This document shows positions 33,260 to 45,700 of a DNA stretch of 64,000 nt, piece after piece. The position numbers and the translations under genes were made by a program. Under the pieces are notes generated by a model. That model worked only from the letters and a program-made list of their open reading frames with translations, had not been told where the DNA came from and did no database searches. The DNA lies in contig CM057826.1 in NCBI GenBank assembly GCA_030068075.1, forward strand, positions 52,223,116-52,287,115. Reading direction: 5' to 3'. Position 1 is the first letter of the stretch; each line of letters opens with the position of its first letter. Source of the DNA: Paguma larvata (lineage: Eukaryota; Chordata; Mammalia; Carnivora; Viverridae).

Positions 33260-35360
33260 TTATCCTGCCTTTCTACAATTATACTGCTCTAAGAAAAGGA
33301 AAACCTGAATAACTCATGGAACTTGTTTTAATTGAACTTCCTACATACCGACTCAGTGAAGAAACATGAACTTAATTGAATATTCTTCTCGCATTCAGTA
33401 GGGGTATATTTTTGGTCTTTGCTTAAGGTATTTCCTGGGTGCATGTATTCAGCCTATACACTTCTTTTTCAAAGTCTGAGTCATTTTCCATTTAATCATA
33501 TGTATTACAAAACACAGTCCAAGTCACTAAAACAAAAACTAAATGAAATAAGAGGACAGAGGTTAAATAAAAAAGTTCTGAACAAAAGCCCTTTGACTGC
33601 AAATGGATGCCAGATTGGGGAGTTGTTTTTCAGAAGTGATTAATCATAGCAATCATTAGTAAACAGTAATGCATATTTGCATGTCATCTCTTTATGCACT
33701 AAACAAAGATCAGATCAATCCAGCCTCAACTCATTCTGTTTAACTGTTGGAATATTTTTAAAAGAACATCAGTGTAGTTAAAAAAAAAAAGACTATGAGC
33801 ACTCTGATTGATTGGAAGTTTAAAAGAAGAGTAGGCTTTTTCCTTTATTTGGGCTTAAGTCTTGTGGGGATGTCTCCAGATCTTGAAATAAGTCCCTCCA
33901 AGGGAGAAAAATTCCAGCACTTACAACATGCAGACTCAGTGCCTGGGGACTCCCTGTCACCTCACGCTGGAAGTGTTCGGTGTGCTATGCAGATCATGAA
34001 GATTGGGTCATAAAAACCCGCTACCATGCAACCAGGAAAATCTATTACTCACCTCTTCTATTAATAGAGTTAGAGCTTCGATTTCACACTGCAAAAAGCT
34101 CAGATTTATTTTGCTTACTTGAATCTCAAAGCTTGAGTGGTCTCCGATTTGGGAAATGTAAATTCTTCTTCCTTTAAACTAAATAATAGTTCTATTTATA
34201 ACACTTGTCATAGCCTTTATATGCCTTTTCTGCATATAAAATGCTGTAATACATATACCTACTCTAATGTTTCTAGTAGGGTATGTTTAGCACACTGATT
34301 TATTAGAAAATAGGAAAAAAGAATCGTGCACACCTGGGGGTGGAGGGAGGTGTTGGAGAACTGTTGCCCATTCCACCCACTTATAAATGAGAGGTGAAAA
34401 TCCATCTTGTTCATTTATCAATTCACATGGAGACTTTTTTGTTGTTGAGCTGTTTGATTTGATAGCGGAAACGTGCTGAGGGTTTTGTTTTAAGACAATT
34501 CCATTTCTCAGGATGCCTCGTACCTTTTGTGTATCTATCATTTAGAAAAACGGTGAATAGGAGCTTAAGCAGCTAATAGCCAGTTCCACTTCCCATTTTT
34601 ATCTGTAGAAGACAGTTTCTCTGTTAAAATGGTAACAGCAAAATGCAGAACTAACCTAACCAGCCATTGGGTGGCACTGTTGCTCCACTGAGTTCTTCAT
34701 TAAAGAACATTTCTCTTATACTAAAAAAGGAAAAGAAATGAAGCTTGATTGCACCTTAAAGAAAGCGTTGTTTAAATAAGACAATTGGCTTTCCTCTGCT
34801 TCTTTGATTCTTTCAGTCCACTAAACCATCCTTTGACCCAGGAATGACAAGTAGGTTTGAACTCACATGCCAATACCAACTACTTGATAGATGCTACCTT
34901 GAGACTTGTGTTGAGAAGGATTCTGATGTTATATTCAGTCCAATGGGGGAGAATATTGTAGGTTGATTAACGGTGTCTGCTGTGGGCATAGAATTTTGGA
35001 TTACTGACATACTTGCCATGCTTGCTTTAGCCTACATTTTGAACTATACATACTGAGGACTTACGATAATAATACATTCTGAACTACTGTTGGGGCTAGT
35101 TAGAGAACATATGAGTGGAATATTAAAAATATTGAGAGTCACAATAAAGGAGCATATTGTTCATCCTGGTCTAAATTGTAAATGTCCACTTTTCTTGTGT
35201 CTCTTAATATAACCAGAGTTTTAAAGACTATGAGAAAATGGTGTCATTACCACAAAGAGATTAATAGTTTTTGGTTGGCTGGAGCTAGAGGATGGAGGCC
35301 AAAAAAAGATATCTTTATCTCAATATCAGAACCTCAAAGCCTAAACTGTGCTTTCATATT
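33260..35360. other. Unique DNA, low repeat content
   Basis: No SINE or LINE recognised over 2.1 kb, and no gene. Open frames of 65-84 codons (for example 33419-33643, 33795-34013 and the minus-strand 34287-34541) have no recognisable domain. Confidence 0.5.
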
Positions 35361-35367
35361 AAAGCTT

Positions 35368-35564
35368 AAAATTTATTTATTTATTTTTTGAGTCAGAGCA
35401 TGAGCAGGGGAGGGGCAGAGAAAGAAGGAAAGAGAGAATCATGAGTAGGCCCCACACTGTCAGTGCAGAGACTTGACATAGGGCTTGATCCCATGAAGTT
35501 TGAGATCATGACTTGAGCTGAAATAAGAGTTGATGCTTAACTGACTAAGCTACCCAGGTGCCCC
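35368..35564 (-). mobile_element. SINEC, antisense, older copy
   Basis: 'atttatttatttattttttg' tail complement, 'acactgtcagtgcagagact' body and head end 'gctacccaggtgcccc'. Several mismatches and no clear TSD point to an older insertion. Confidence 0.93.
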
Positions 35565-35574
35565 ATCATCTCAG

Positions 35575-35785
35575 AATTAAAAAAAAAGCTGTGTTTACTT
35601 GATTTCAGATCTATTATGGCTCCAAGATTTACCATGAAAGAAGCTATGACTGCCATATAAGAATGACTCTATGAGACATTAAACTTTTCTCTATCTCCTC
35701 TAAAAATCTTACTGTACTCTTTGATACTGAGGTATTTATTGAACGAGTTATAAGTAGTGTTTTCTGTGATAATGAAAATGGTCTA
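35575..35785. other. Unique DNA
   Basis: Nothing recognised. Confidence 0.5.
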
Positions 35786-35789
35786 TATT

Positions 35790-35985
35790 TGTGCTGTCCA
35801 AAAAGGTAACTGCTAGCCACGTGTTGCTACTGAGCACTTGAAATATGGCTAGTGTGATTGAGGAACTAGATATTTACTTTTTTTAGTAATTTTAATTAAT
35901 ATGAATGTAAATGTAAATGTAAATGTAGCCAAATGTGGCTACTCACTGTTGTATTGGATAGTGAAGTTCTAGCCACTGCAGAAAT
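35790..35985. mobile_element. Short hAT-type element with terminal inverted repeats
   Basis: The left end 'tgctgtccaaaaaggtaact' with 'gctagccacgtg' and the right end 'gtagccaaatgtggctactc' with 'tattggatag' are inverted copies. The middle has four to five AATGTA units (35903-35928). It is a deletion form of the family seen at 30575-30840. Confidence 0.8.
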
Positions 35986-36064
35986 TATTAATCCTGGGGT
36001 TTGAAGAATATGCAGCTTGTTAAACCAGGTGGTTATTATATAAGCACAATAATGCCCAATAAGC

Positions 36065-36200
36065 GTAGTTAAGGATTATTAAACACACCCTATGTGTATG
36101 GCACTGTTCTAAACATTTTACATACTTAATTTTCCAACAACATGTGAGAATGAGCTTTTATCCCCATTTTCTAGATGAAGACATTTATAACAAAGTAATA
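36065..36200 (-). repeat. MIR fragment
   Basis: 'ggcactgttctaaacatttt', then 'acatacttaattttccaaca' and 'atccccattttctagatgaa', follow the reverse MIR order. Confidence 0.8.
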
Positions 36201-36201
36201 A

Positions 36202-36700
36202 GCAGTGAAATATAGATAGGTTCCTTTCTGGGGTGTGTTAGCCCTCTACATTGGTTGATAATTTGGTTTTCTTTCCAACAAATATTATTTAAATGCATAT
36301 TCTTTTTTTTTTTTTTTTGAAAAGGGATTGAGTTTGTGGTTGGGAGAGGCGGAGAAGGATGGCCTTGACATCTTCAGACCCACTCTGTAAATAAGAGTCC
36401 TCTTTAGAAAGCAGCGTGGTGGCCAGTGTATTACTTCGGAGCCCTATGATCCTCTCTCTCCTCTAAGCAGTTTATTGAAGTACTCCTGTAACTAAACAAA
36501 CTTCTTTTCTGGAAGATTTTTCTGGAAAATACAATTTCCTCCCACTTACTGCATTTACAGTGTTATTCTTACATGCTTTATATATAAGTATCCTGCACAA
36601 TCATCTGTACCTGATTCAGGAGAGTGCACAGCTAAGGTTCTTTTGTACCCAGAGGATGGCAAAGCTTTACTCTACGGAAGGAAATTGGTGAAGGCTTCTT
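36202..36700. other. Unique DNA with a poly-T tract
   Basis: A T18 run lies at 36302-36319 with no recognisable retroelement body attached. No gene seen. Confidence 0.5.
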
Positions 36701-36704
36701 TTGG

Positions 36705-37145
36705 TAGACAAAATAATGCCCTCTCTACCAAAGATGTTCATGTCCCAATCCCCAGAACCCATGAATATGTTACTGTACATTGCAGAAGGAATTTTGCATC
36801 TGAGATTCAGTTATAGATTTTGAGATGGAACATTTAGTCTGGTTTATATTGGATGGGCCTGATAAAATCACAAACAACTTGAGGCACAGATCACAGCAGA
36901 GAAGTCAATGAGATGATGAAAGAAAAGGAGTTGGGAAGATGTACCTTCATGTCTTTTAAGATGGTGGAAGGCACCAAGAGACAAAGAATTTAGGTGGCAT
37001 CAAGAAGCTGGACAAGGAAAGGAAACAGATTCTCTCCAAGAGCCTGTACATACCTACATTCTAGACTTCTCACTTCTGGAACTGTGAAGTAATAAATTTG
37101 TATTGTTTTAAGTCCTTTGCTACAGCAGCATTAGGAAACTAATGC
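36705..37145 (+). repeat. MaLR/MLT-like solo LTR
   Basis: 'caaagatgttcatgtcccaa', 'gaacccatgaatatgttact', 'ggaattttgcatctgagatt', 'cttctcacttctggaactgt', 'gtaataaatttgtattgttt' and 'cagcagcattaggaaactaa' follow the usual order of an old ERVL-MaLR type LTR. The AATAAA near 37090 is where an LTR polyadenylation signal would be. No internal proviral genes are present. Subfamily uncertain. Confidence 0.65.
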
Positions 37146-37330
37146 AGCTTCTTAGAGAGGGTGACTTTGAACAGTCTTAAAGGATCATTGTCAGAGGAAA
37201 GAAGGATGTTCCAGAGAGAGGAACCAGCAAATTCAAAGGCACAAAGCTCCGAAAAAGCAGTGCACTGGAATAGTGTGTATCTCAGGTAGCCTACAGCTTA
37301 GATGTGTTTCAGGGAAATAAGAGGCAGAGC
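37146..37330 (+). repeat. Ancient repeat fragment, family not assigned
   Basis: 'gaacagtcttaaaggatcat', 'gatgttccagagagaggaac' and 'cagcaaattcaaaggcacaa' match a common old repeat whose copies read like 'cattccaggcagagggaaca..gtgcaaaggc'. The same family seems to occur at 38890-39780. Confidence 0.45.
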
Positions 37331-37339
37331 TCTGGTATC

Positions 37340-38215
37340 ATTCTCAGAACTCTGTGGTACAGAAAAGAGGGGCTCTGGTTTCAGTCTAATCACTAATATT
37401 TTGAGACCAATACCGGTGCCATGCTTTTCCTTTTCTGGACCACATGTGGACCTCCAGAGTCTCCTGTGGCTTTGCTTCGTGTATTTCTCTAGCCACAGAG
37501 ATCAAGAAAAAAATCCATAAATATTTGCTACAGATGAAGGATTCAAAATAAAGGTCACCATTAAAGAATGTGAATGAGCACAAAGCCTATTGCTCAAACA
37601 AGATTATCTCTTACTTGTATCTGGGTTGGTGATATGATTTATACAAATAGGATGGCAAATTTGGGCCTTGTAAGGGTTGTTCAGTGGCTCTGCTCAGTGT
37701 GATTCTTCTCTAAGGTCCAGGGAGTAAAGCTGTCTCAGGATTAGAGGATTATTTGCTTTTACTGCCTGGAATATGTACTATCACAGTTGATCATTTAAAC
37801 TTTGATGGTATTCAAGTGCTGATTTAAGTATTTAAGATCTTAATAGCAAAAGTAAAAAATAAAAGAATATTTACATAGTTCATAAAAGGACAGCCTGTGC
37901 TTCCTTTGTGCAATTTACAGCTCCTCATCACAGTGCAGAGTGGATTCCACGATGCACTAAGTTTTATATTATCTCCGACTTGCACTACAGTCAAATGGCC
38001 ACCCTGGCTTTAAAACTTCTTGAAGCAAATCACCCATTGCCACTGATACTAAAATGAAACTTCTTCCTTAAATTCCAATAAATCCTCCAAATGTTATGCA
38101 AATTGAAAAATACCCCTGTCAAAAGACTGTCAGATAACACCTCTCATTCCCAAGGACTATTTGTAAGCATACAGAAACATCCAGAAAGAAGTAATAAATT
38201 GTTCTAGTACACTGT
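37340..38215. other. Unique DNA
   Basis: No gene or repeat family recognised. Confidence 0.5.
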
Positions 38216-38219
38216 TCTG

Positions 38220-38560
38220 GCAGCCATTAATAAATCAATATGAAGGGGAGTTCTGAAGGGCAAAATGTTGCTGTCGGTGGGTGTCCGATTTAATTTTTCC
38301 CTAAATTAATATTTCGAATATGATAAGTGAGCTGGCAGGAACAGATTTCATGATTAATTCTATGGAGTCAAAAATGCTTTGATGGCACTTTAATAGCTGC
38401 TCCACTGATCTAAAAGTGCCTGAAACGGGCTCACGTGGGCAAGCTCACAAATTGCATGATAATGTGGATCCCACCCAAGGAGGAGATTTACTTTTTATTT
38501 TCAAATCTCTGGCATACCTTGGGATAGATGTGTTTCATCATCCAGGCAGAGACATTTTTA
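38220..38560. other. Candidate conserved noncoding segment
   Basis: Repeat-free block rich in homeodomain-like AT cores (TTAATTTTTCC, AAATTAATATT, GATTAATTC) beside GC-richer strings (CTGTCGGTGGGTGTCCG, GGGCTCACGTGGGC with a CACGTG E-box). No notable open frame. Inferred from texture only. Confidence 0.3.
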
Positions 38561-38889
38561 TAGCATTGTGAGCCATGGCTGAATGATACATGTGATATGA
38601 GTGAGCAGAAAGCACCCTTAGAGCCCTTCTGTAAGTCCTGTCTCCCAGAAGCCACATAAATCAGCTTGCAGAGGAGTCATTGCTCCCTGAAAGTGAGGGT
38701 TCCCACAATAAAAATACCCTGTTTCCAAAGGGCCAGTGAGCTACACACAACTTGAGCTCATGAGTGAGAAACAAGAACGGACCCTGAGCGCTTTCTTGAG
38801 GGTCAACACTGACCTGTAATTGTTTCTATCAATTACAGGCCTATGTTTACATGAATGGGGAGGCTACTACTGAAATTCTGTATTTGTTA

Positions 38890-39780
38890 AGTTTATTGAG
38901 TGTGTCAAGTGTTTGGCAAAATGATGTAACTTGAAGGATATAGGGCAGCAGAGTAACTACACTCATGGAGCTTGTATTCCTGCCTAGGACACAGATCTGT
39001 TAACACTCCATATAGAAGGGCTGAGTGGAGAATTGAACAAAGTGCTTTGGAACCATATAGGAAAACAGAATTAGCTCTGTCTGTGACTCCTACATTTCAT
39101 TTCAGTCTTAAAGAATGAGTAAGACTTTGATGGGGTTATTAAGGTATTTTAAGCAGGGAAAACATAAAGGTGTGAAAATTCTTGGTGTGTTTGGAAACTA
39201 GTAGGTAGTTCAGAATGTACTCTGAGAGCACAAAGGAAAAGAAGCAAGACTGGAAACATAGTTTGAAGTCAGTGTAGGGTTTTGAATGTGATGTGAAAGT
39301 GAGCCATATTCCTGGGCAGTGGAGGACCACAAATGGGTTTTTAAGGAGGTAGGATCATGATACACACTTGAGAGAGATTATTGTGGAAGCTTTACTTATG
39401 TTGGGGATTATATTGGAGATATCCAAGTCTCATCATCAATCCAAATTTCTGCTTTGGACAGCTGATTAGAAGTCCCATTCCCCAACCTAACTGGAAGAGT
39501 AAGTTTGTGCGGAAGTTGATAAATGTAACCTTTGGCTAAATTGTGTTTCATGGGCCTATAGCATATTAGAGAGGCCTCAGAATTCATTAGGCATGTGGGT
39601 ATATGAATATGAGGCTCAGATGAAAAATCTTGGTTGTAGTCATACGTTGGAGGTCACCAGTGTGAATGAGATCATGTAGGTAGAAGGGGCAGAGTGAGGA
39701 GAGAAAAGGTCTTGGCCTAAGCCTTGAAGAACATCAACATTTGGAGAAGAACAGGAGAAGAAAAGATTCAAAACAGAGGG
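38890..39780 (+). repeat. Ancient repeat, family not assigned
   Basis: 'ctcatggagcttgtattcct', 'ttgatggggttattaaggta', 'ggttttaaggaggtaggatc', 'gagagagattattgtggaag' and 'gagatatccaagtctcatca' resemble an old, high-copy mammalian repeat ('catggagcttacattctag..gatcactctggctgc..gacatccaagtggagatg'). Edges and family are uncertain. Confidence 0.5.
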
Positions 39781-39825
39781 AAAAAAAAAAGTGAGAGAGA
39801 TGTTTCAAAAAATAAGAGGTTTGCA

Positions 39826-40025
39826 GGGGCTTCTGGGTGACTCAGGTGAGCGGCCGACTTTAGCTTAGGTCATGATATCATAGTCTGTGAGTTCCAGGCC
39901 CCTGTCAGGCTCTATGCTGACAGGTCAGAGCCTGGAACCTGCTTTAGATTCTGTGTCTCACTCCCTCTCTGCCCCTCCCTTGCTTGCTTTCTGTGTCTCT
40001 CTCAAAAATAATAAACATTAAAAAA
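39826..40025 (+). mobile_element. SINEC, sense, imperfect TSD
   Basis: Head 'ggggcttctgggtgactcag', felid-type body, AATAATAAACATT tail. Imperfect TSD ATAAGAGGTTTGCAG (39812) against ATAAGGTTTCTGCAG (40027). Confidence 0.93.
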
Positions 40026-40039
40026 TATAAGGTTTCTGC

Positions 40040-40775
40040 AGTTTCAAATATAATGTAGAGGTAGAGTACGAAAAGGACTAAAACATATCTAACAGGATTA
40101 GTCACAAAAGGAGTGATGTGGCACACACACTAAGTAGTAGAAATGGAATCCAGAGTATATAAGTAAGTGTTAGAGCTAAAGAAATAGTGAATGTAGACAA
40201 TTCTTTAAAGATTATTATTTTTAATTTTCTTGAGAATTTTGTTTTGTTATATGTTTTTGTCTAATATTGTTTTGTTTTGAGTAGAACACTAAAGATTTGG
40301 AGATTTGTATTTATATTTGAGGATCTTTTTACAAACTTAGATTAGAGCCTTATATAATATAAAATGTCACCAGTTTATTGGCTATTATTAGTTCAAACTC
40401 ACAGTTTTACTTAAAAAAATTTGTTATAGGGAACTCTACAGAGAACACCTCCTCATAGCTACCCAAGAAATTACATTACAGTTTTCTTTCACTAACTTCC
40501 AAGTAGATCACAACCACCTCCAAATAAATGTTTTATTATTGAAGTATGCGTTTTTGAGGCTCCCAATATAGAGACATGTCTTGCCTGAGAACTAATTTTT
40601 CTGAGAGTGTGTTCAGTACCTTCAATGTGGATGAATAAAAGTGATAAGAAACTGATAAATCAATTCTTTTACTTAGAGTGTTTTAAATCTAGGCTAAATT
40701 TTGAAGTTAGAGTACACTTGATCATAGCAAACATAAAGGAAACATTCCAATGTTCACTTTTCTTTCAAGAAATCT
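40040..40775. other. Unique AT-rich DNA
   Basis: No gene or repeat family recognised. Confidence 0.5.
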
Positions 40776-40792
40776 ATGTACTGTTTAAATTT

Positions 40793-40990
40793 TTTTTAAT
40801 GTTTACTTAGTTTTGAGAGACAGAGCACAAGTGGGGAAGAGGCAGAAAGGGAGGGAGACACAGAATCTGAAGCAGGCTCCAGGTTCTGAACTGTCAGCAC
40901 GGAGCCTGACATGGGACTCAAACCCATGAACTGTGAAATCATGACCTAAGCCAAAGTCAGGCACGTAAGTGACTGAGCCGTCGTCACCCC
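40793..40990 (-). mobile_element. SINEC, antisense, TSD
   Basis: Reverse-complement SINE with 'gttctgaactgtcagcacgg' body and altered head end 'gagccgtcgtcacccc'. TSD TGTACTGTTTAAATTT (40777-40792) against TGTACTATTTAATTT (40991). Confidence 0.95.
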
Positions 40991-41005
40991 TGTACTATTT
41001 AATTT

Positions 41006-42700
41006 ATTTGATGGTTGGACAAACTTGGGTAAATATAATCATTTTACATCTTTTTTTTTTTATATAGGGAGGAAAGTAAAAAAACTAATAACTTTGATTA
41101 GGTCACCCACGCTTAATTTTCTTTCAGTCTACTGATTTACTTGGTTCCTTTTCCTTCCTTTGCCTTTGCTATTTCAAAGTGTACATCAGTAAGATTTAAG
41201 ATTATTTATTATGCATTGACATTAAACTTTGGCTATTAATATTCATTGGGATCCTTGAAAATTGATTAGTTAATTAAGTTCAAAAGATTTGTATGAGAAG
41301 CCTTTGTTCACTCTTCTGTTTAATATTCTTCATATACATAGTATACTTCACTAATTTTTTCACTCATCTCCCAAGGACCCCCAACAAATTATTACTTAAC
41401 AATCTCCTGTATTTTCTGTTTCTCTGGCATTTCTAAGCTGTCTGACTACAAATCTAAGTTTGTAAATTAATGAGTAAGGTAAATATCCAGACTCATTTGA
41501 ATGAATCCCTTGCTAGTTTTTAGATCTAACAAAAGTGAAATTTAAAGGTGAAAACTGTAGTTGAACTGTTCATTCAAATTGGCCCTGCATGTTGATGATT
41601 ATCTACCTAGTGTGCAGGTAGTGTAGGGCGAGTTCCTATTTTTCTGTCATTTTGATAACTGAAATTCCTCCATCCAAGCTAAATAAGCTTAAATATTGTC
41701 TATAAGATACTAAACCTAGTCACCTCTATCTGGCCATTGGCCACACAGAGCACTAGTTTCTTTACTTTTCCAGAGTTGTTCAGACTTTTAGTCACTGATT
41801 TCTTCTAAATAGGCCCCCAAAAGACAGAAGTGTCAAACCAGAATGCTAATTTATTAATTTACCTTTAGAAATGGAAATATCAGGTCCAGATATTGTTCTG
41901 ATTTAGCACATTCTCCCATTTATGACTTGAAATATCAGGGCGATCTTCACAATCACTGCCAAAACTTGCATGAAAAGTTGCTATGTACATCAAGACTTTT
42001 TCCTTGTGGAGAGGGCCAAAGCTTCCTTCCAATCCCAGAATTTATTTCGATAGGTAATTCCAAATGAAAAAAAGTTCTTGAAAGATTTCTTGACAAGCCT
42101 AGAATCAGAAAAAAAGGAAGATTTTAAGAAAAGGTAAATGTTTAGTGGTACTGGAATCATAAGGTGGAGCCTCCAAGGAAGACAGGATCACTGGGCCTAG
42201 CAAGAATCCTCCTTCCTCAACAGATTTCCATGTACATACTCCAAGTCTTTGGTTTGAGTTATATCTTCTCTAAGGCTTACATGGCGATCAAGCTCTCTTC
42301 TGTTCCAAAGTCTTTCTTGACACATGTTGCTCTCTTCACTCTAGTTGTATTCAATTTTTGTAAGCATGAGAACTCTTCAATATGTTAAAGGTGATGTTAT
42401 TAGCTGATTTATTGGATATTGGTTTTATATTTTCAATTTCAGAAGACAATCCTTATTATCTTATCTTTACAATGTAGCAGAGTTAAGAGAAATCAAATCA
42501 TCATAATATCAAGGTACAGCCAGCATGAATATAAAGTTTTGTTATTGGATTATGAGGCAACCCTTTGGAAATTAATTTCTCAACAAAGAAAAAAAAAGTA
42601 TGTCTTTGATCAACTCTGCTCCTTATTTGAATTTATCTATCTAACTGCTCCTTAATTAGTCCTGCCATATGATTATCAGTTTTAATTGTTTTTAAAATGT
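41006..42700. other. Unique AT-rich DNA
   Basis: No gene or repeat family recognised. A T10 run at 41051-41060. Open frames at 42164-42388 and 42419-42655 have no domain. Confidence 0.5.
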
Positions 42701-42719
42701 CCTTCCTTTAACAGAAATT

Positions 42720-45700
42720 CAGATCCAGGAGACACAGAGATAAATCCCAACAAAATCAACCTAAGGAGGTCCACACTAATACACATAGTAATTAAAATGG
42801 CAAAAAGCAATGACAAAGAATTTTAAAAGCAGCAAGAGAAAAGAAAGCAGTTACATACAAGGGAAACCCCATAAGGCTATTAGTAGATTTTTCAACAAAA
42901 ACTGTAGGTTGGAAGGGAGTAACAGGATAATTAAGTGTTGAAAGGGAAGGTTGTCAGCCAAGAATATTCTGACCAGCAAGGCTGTCATTCAGAAAAGAAG
43001 GAGAGATAAAGTGTTTCCAGACACACAAAAGTTAAGGGAGTTCATTGCCACTAAACTAGCCTTACAAGAAATGATAATGGAGAGTATTTTAATGGAAAGG
43101 AAAGACCATGAATAAGATAAAGAAAAGCAGGAAGCACAAAAACAGTAAAAATAAGTATATCTATACGTCAGTCAAAAGGTTCAAAAAATGATGTAAAGTA
43201 TCATATTATATACCTAAACATGAGGAGAGGAGTAAAGAATGGGTTCAGACTTAAGTGACCATCAACTTCATAAAGACCGCTTTGTGCATAAGATGTTATA
43301 TACAAACCTAATGGTAACCACAAATCAAAAACCAGTAATACATATGCAAAAAATAAAGAGAAAGGGATCCAACTATATCACTAAAGAAAGTCAACTTATG
43401 GTGAAAGAAGAGAGCAAGGGAAGAAAGGAGCAGAGAGGATCCACAAAAACAAACCCAAAACAAATAACAAGATGTCAATAAATATATACTCATCAATAAT
43501 TGCTTTGAGTTAAATGGACTAAATGCTACAGTCAAAATACATAGAGTGACAGAATGGATAAAAAAGAAGACCCATCCATATGCTGCCCAAAAAAAGAGTC
43601 ACTTCAGACCTATGGACACATGAGTTTGAAACTGAGAATATGGAAAAATATTTATAATGCAAATGGATGTGAAAAGAAAGCTGGGGTAGTAGTACTTAAA
43701 TAGACAAAATATACTTTAAAACAAAAATTAACAAGAAACAGAGAAGGACACTACACAATCATTGAGGGGACAATCCAACAAGAAGACCTAACAATTGTAA
43801 ATATTTATGCACCCAACATCGTAGTACCCAGATACATAAAACAGTTAATAACAAATGTAAAGGAACTAATCAATAGTAATATGAAAATAGTAGGGTACTT
43901 TAGCACCCAATTTATATTAATGGACAGGTCATTTAACAGAAAAAAAAAAACAAGGAAACAATGCCTTTGAATGACACACTGGACTAGATGGATTTGATAG
44001 ATATATTCAGAACATTCCATCCTAAAACAGGAGAATACACATTATTTTCAAGTGCACACGAAAGAGTCTCCAGAATAGATGGTATATTAGGTCACAAAAC
44101 ACAAAATCTGAGCAATTTCAAAATGACGCACTTTTCTGATCATAGTGCAATGAAACTGGAAATTTACCACAAGGAAAGATCTGGAAAACCCACAAATACA
44201 TGGAGGTTAAATAACCTGCTACTAAACAATGAATGGGTAAACCACAAAGTCAAAGAGGAAATTAAAAAAATATATATGTAGGGACAAATGAAAATAAAAA
44301 CGTAATAATCCAAAATCTTTGGGTTGCAGCAAAAGTGGGTCTAAGAGGGAGTTTATAGCCTACCTTAAAAAGCAAGAAAAATATCAAATAATCTAAACTT
44401 GTGCCTAAAGGAGCTAGGAAAAGAGTAAACAAAACCCCAAACCAGCAGAAGGAAGGGAATAATGGGGACTAGAGCAAAAATAAATGATAAACTAGAAAAC
44501 CTAATAGAACAGGTCAGTGAAATCAGGAGCTGGTTCCTTGAAAAGATGAACAAAATTGATAAAACTCTAACCAGACTCATACAAAAATTATATTTCAACA
44601 AATCGGACAACCTTGAAGAAATGGATAAATTCCTAGACACTATATAACCTCCCAAAACTGAAACAGAAAGAAATTTGACCAGACTGATTACCAGCAATGA
44701 AATTGAATCAGTAATCAATAACTCCCAGTAAATAAAAGTCCAGGATTTGATGGCTTCACTGGTGAATTCTACCAAACATTTAAAATACAGTTAATATCTA
44801 TTGTCTTCAAACGATTCCAAAAAATAGAAGAAGGTAAACTTCCAAATTCATTCTATGACTCTAGCATTACCCTGATTCCAAAACCAAATAAAGACACTAC
44901 AAGAAAGAACTACAGGCCAATATTTCTGATGAACATAATTGCAAAACTTCTCAACAAAATATTAGCACACTGAATCCAACAATACACTAAAAATTGATTC
45001 ACCATGGTCAAGGGGGACCTATTGCTAGGATACAAGGTTAGTCCAGTATTCACAAATCAACTAACATGATACATAACATCAAGAAGGAAAGGATAAAAAC
45101 CATATGATCATTTTAATAGATGCAGGAAAAGCATTTTACAAAGTACAACTTCCAGTCATGATAAAAGCTCTCAACAAAATAGGGTTAGAGGGAACATACC
45201 TCAATGTAATAAAGGCCATCTATGAAAAAGCCACAGCTAACGTCGTACTCAATGGAGAAAAACTGAGAGCTTTTCCCTTAAGGTTAGGAACAAGACAAAG
45301 ATGTCCATGTTCACAACTTTCATTCAACATGAATTGGAAGTCCTAGACATAGGAGTCAGATGAGAGAAAGGAATAAAAAGCATCTAAATTGGTAAGGAAG
45401 AAGTAAAACTGTCACTATTTGCAGATGACATGATACCCTAAAAAGAATACCTGACTCTACCAAAAATTACTAAAACTGATAAATGAATTCAGTAAGTTCA
45501 CAAGATATAAAATCAGTGCATCGAAATCTGTGGCATTCCTATACGCTAATAATGAAGGAACAGAAAGAGAAATTAAGAAAACAATCTCATTTACAGTTGC
45601 ACCCCAAACAATAAAATATCTAAGAATAAACTTAACCAAAGAGGTGAAAGACCTGTACTCTGAAAAAAATAAAACACTGATGAAAGAAATTCAAGGTCAC

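Noticed and set aside
36301..36330. T18 run as the A tail of an antisense retrocopy
   Set aside because: No recognisable retrotransposon or processed gene body to its right, and no TSD was found.
44365..44775. 136-codon antisense open frame
   Set aside because: Also antisense to LINE-1 ORF2.
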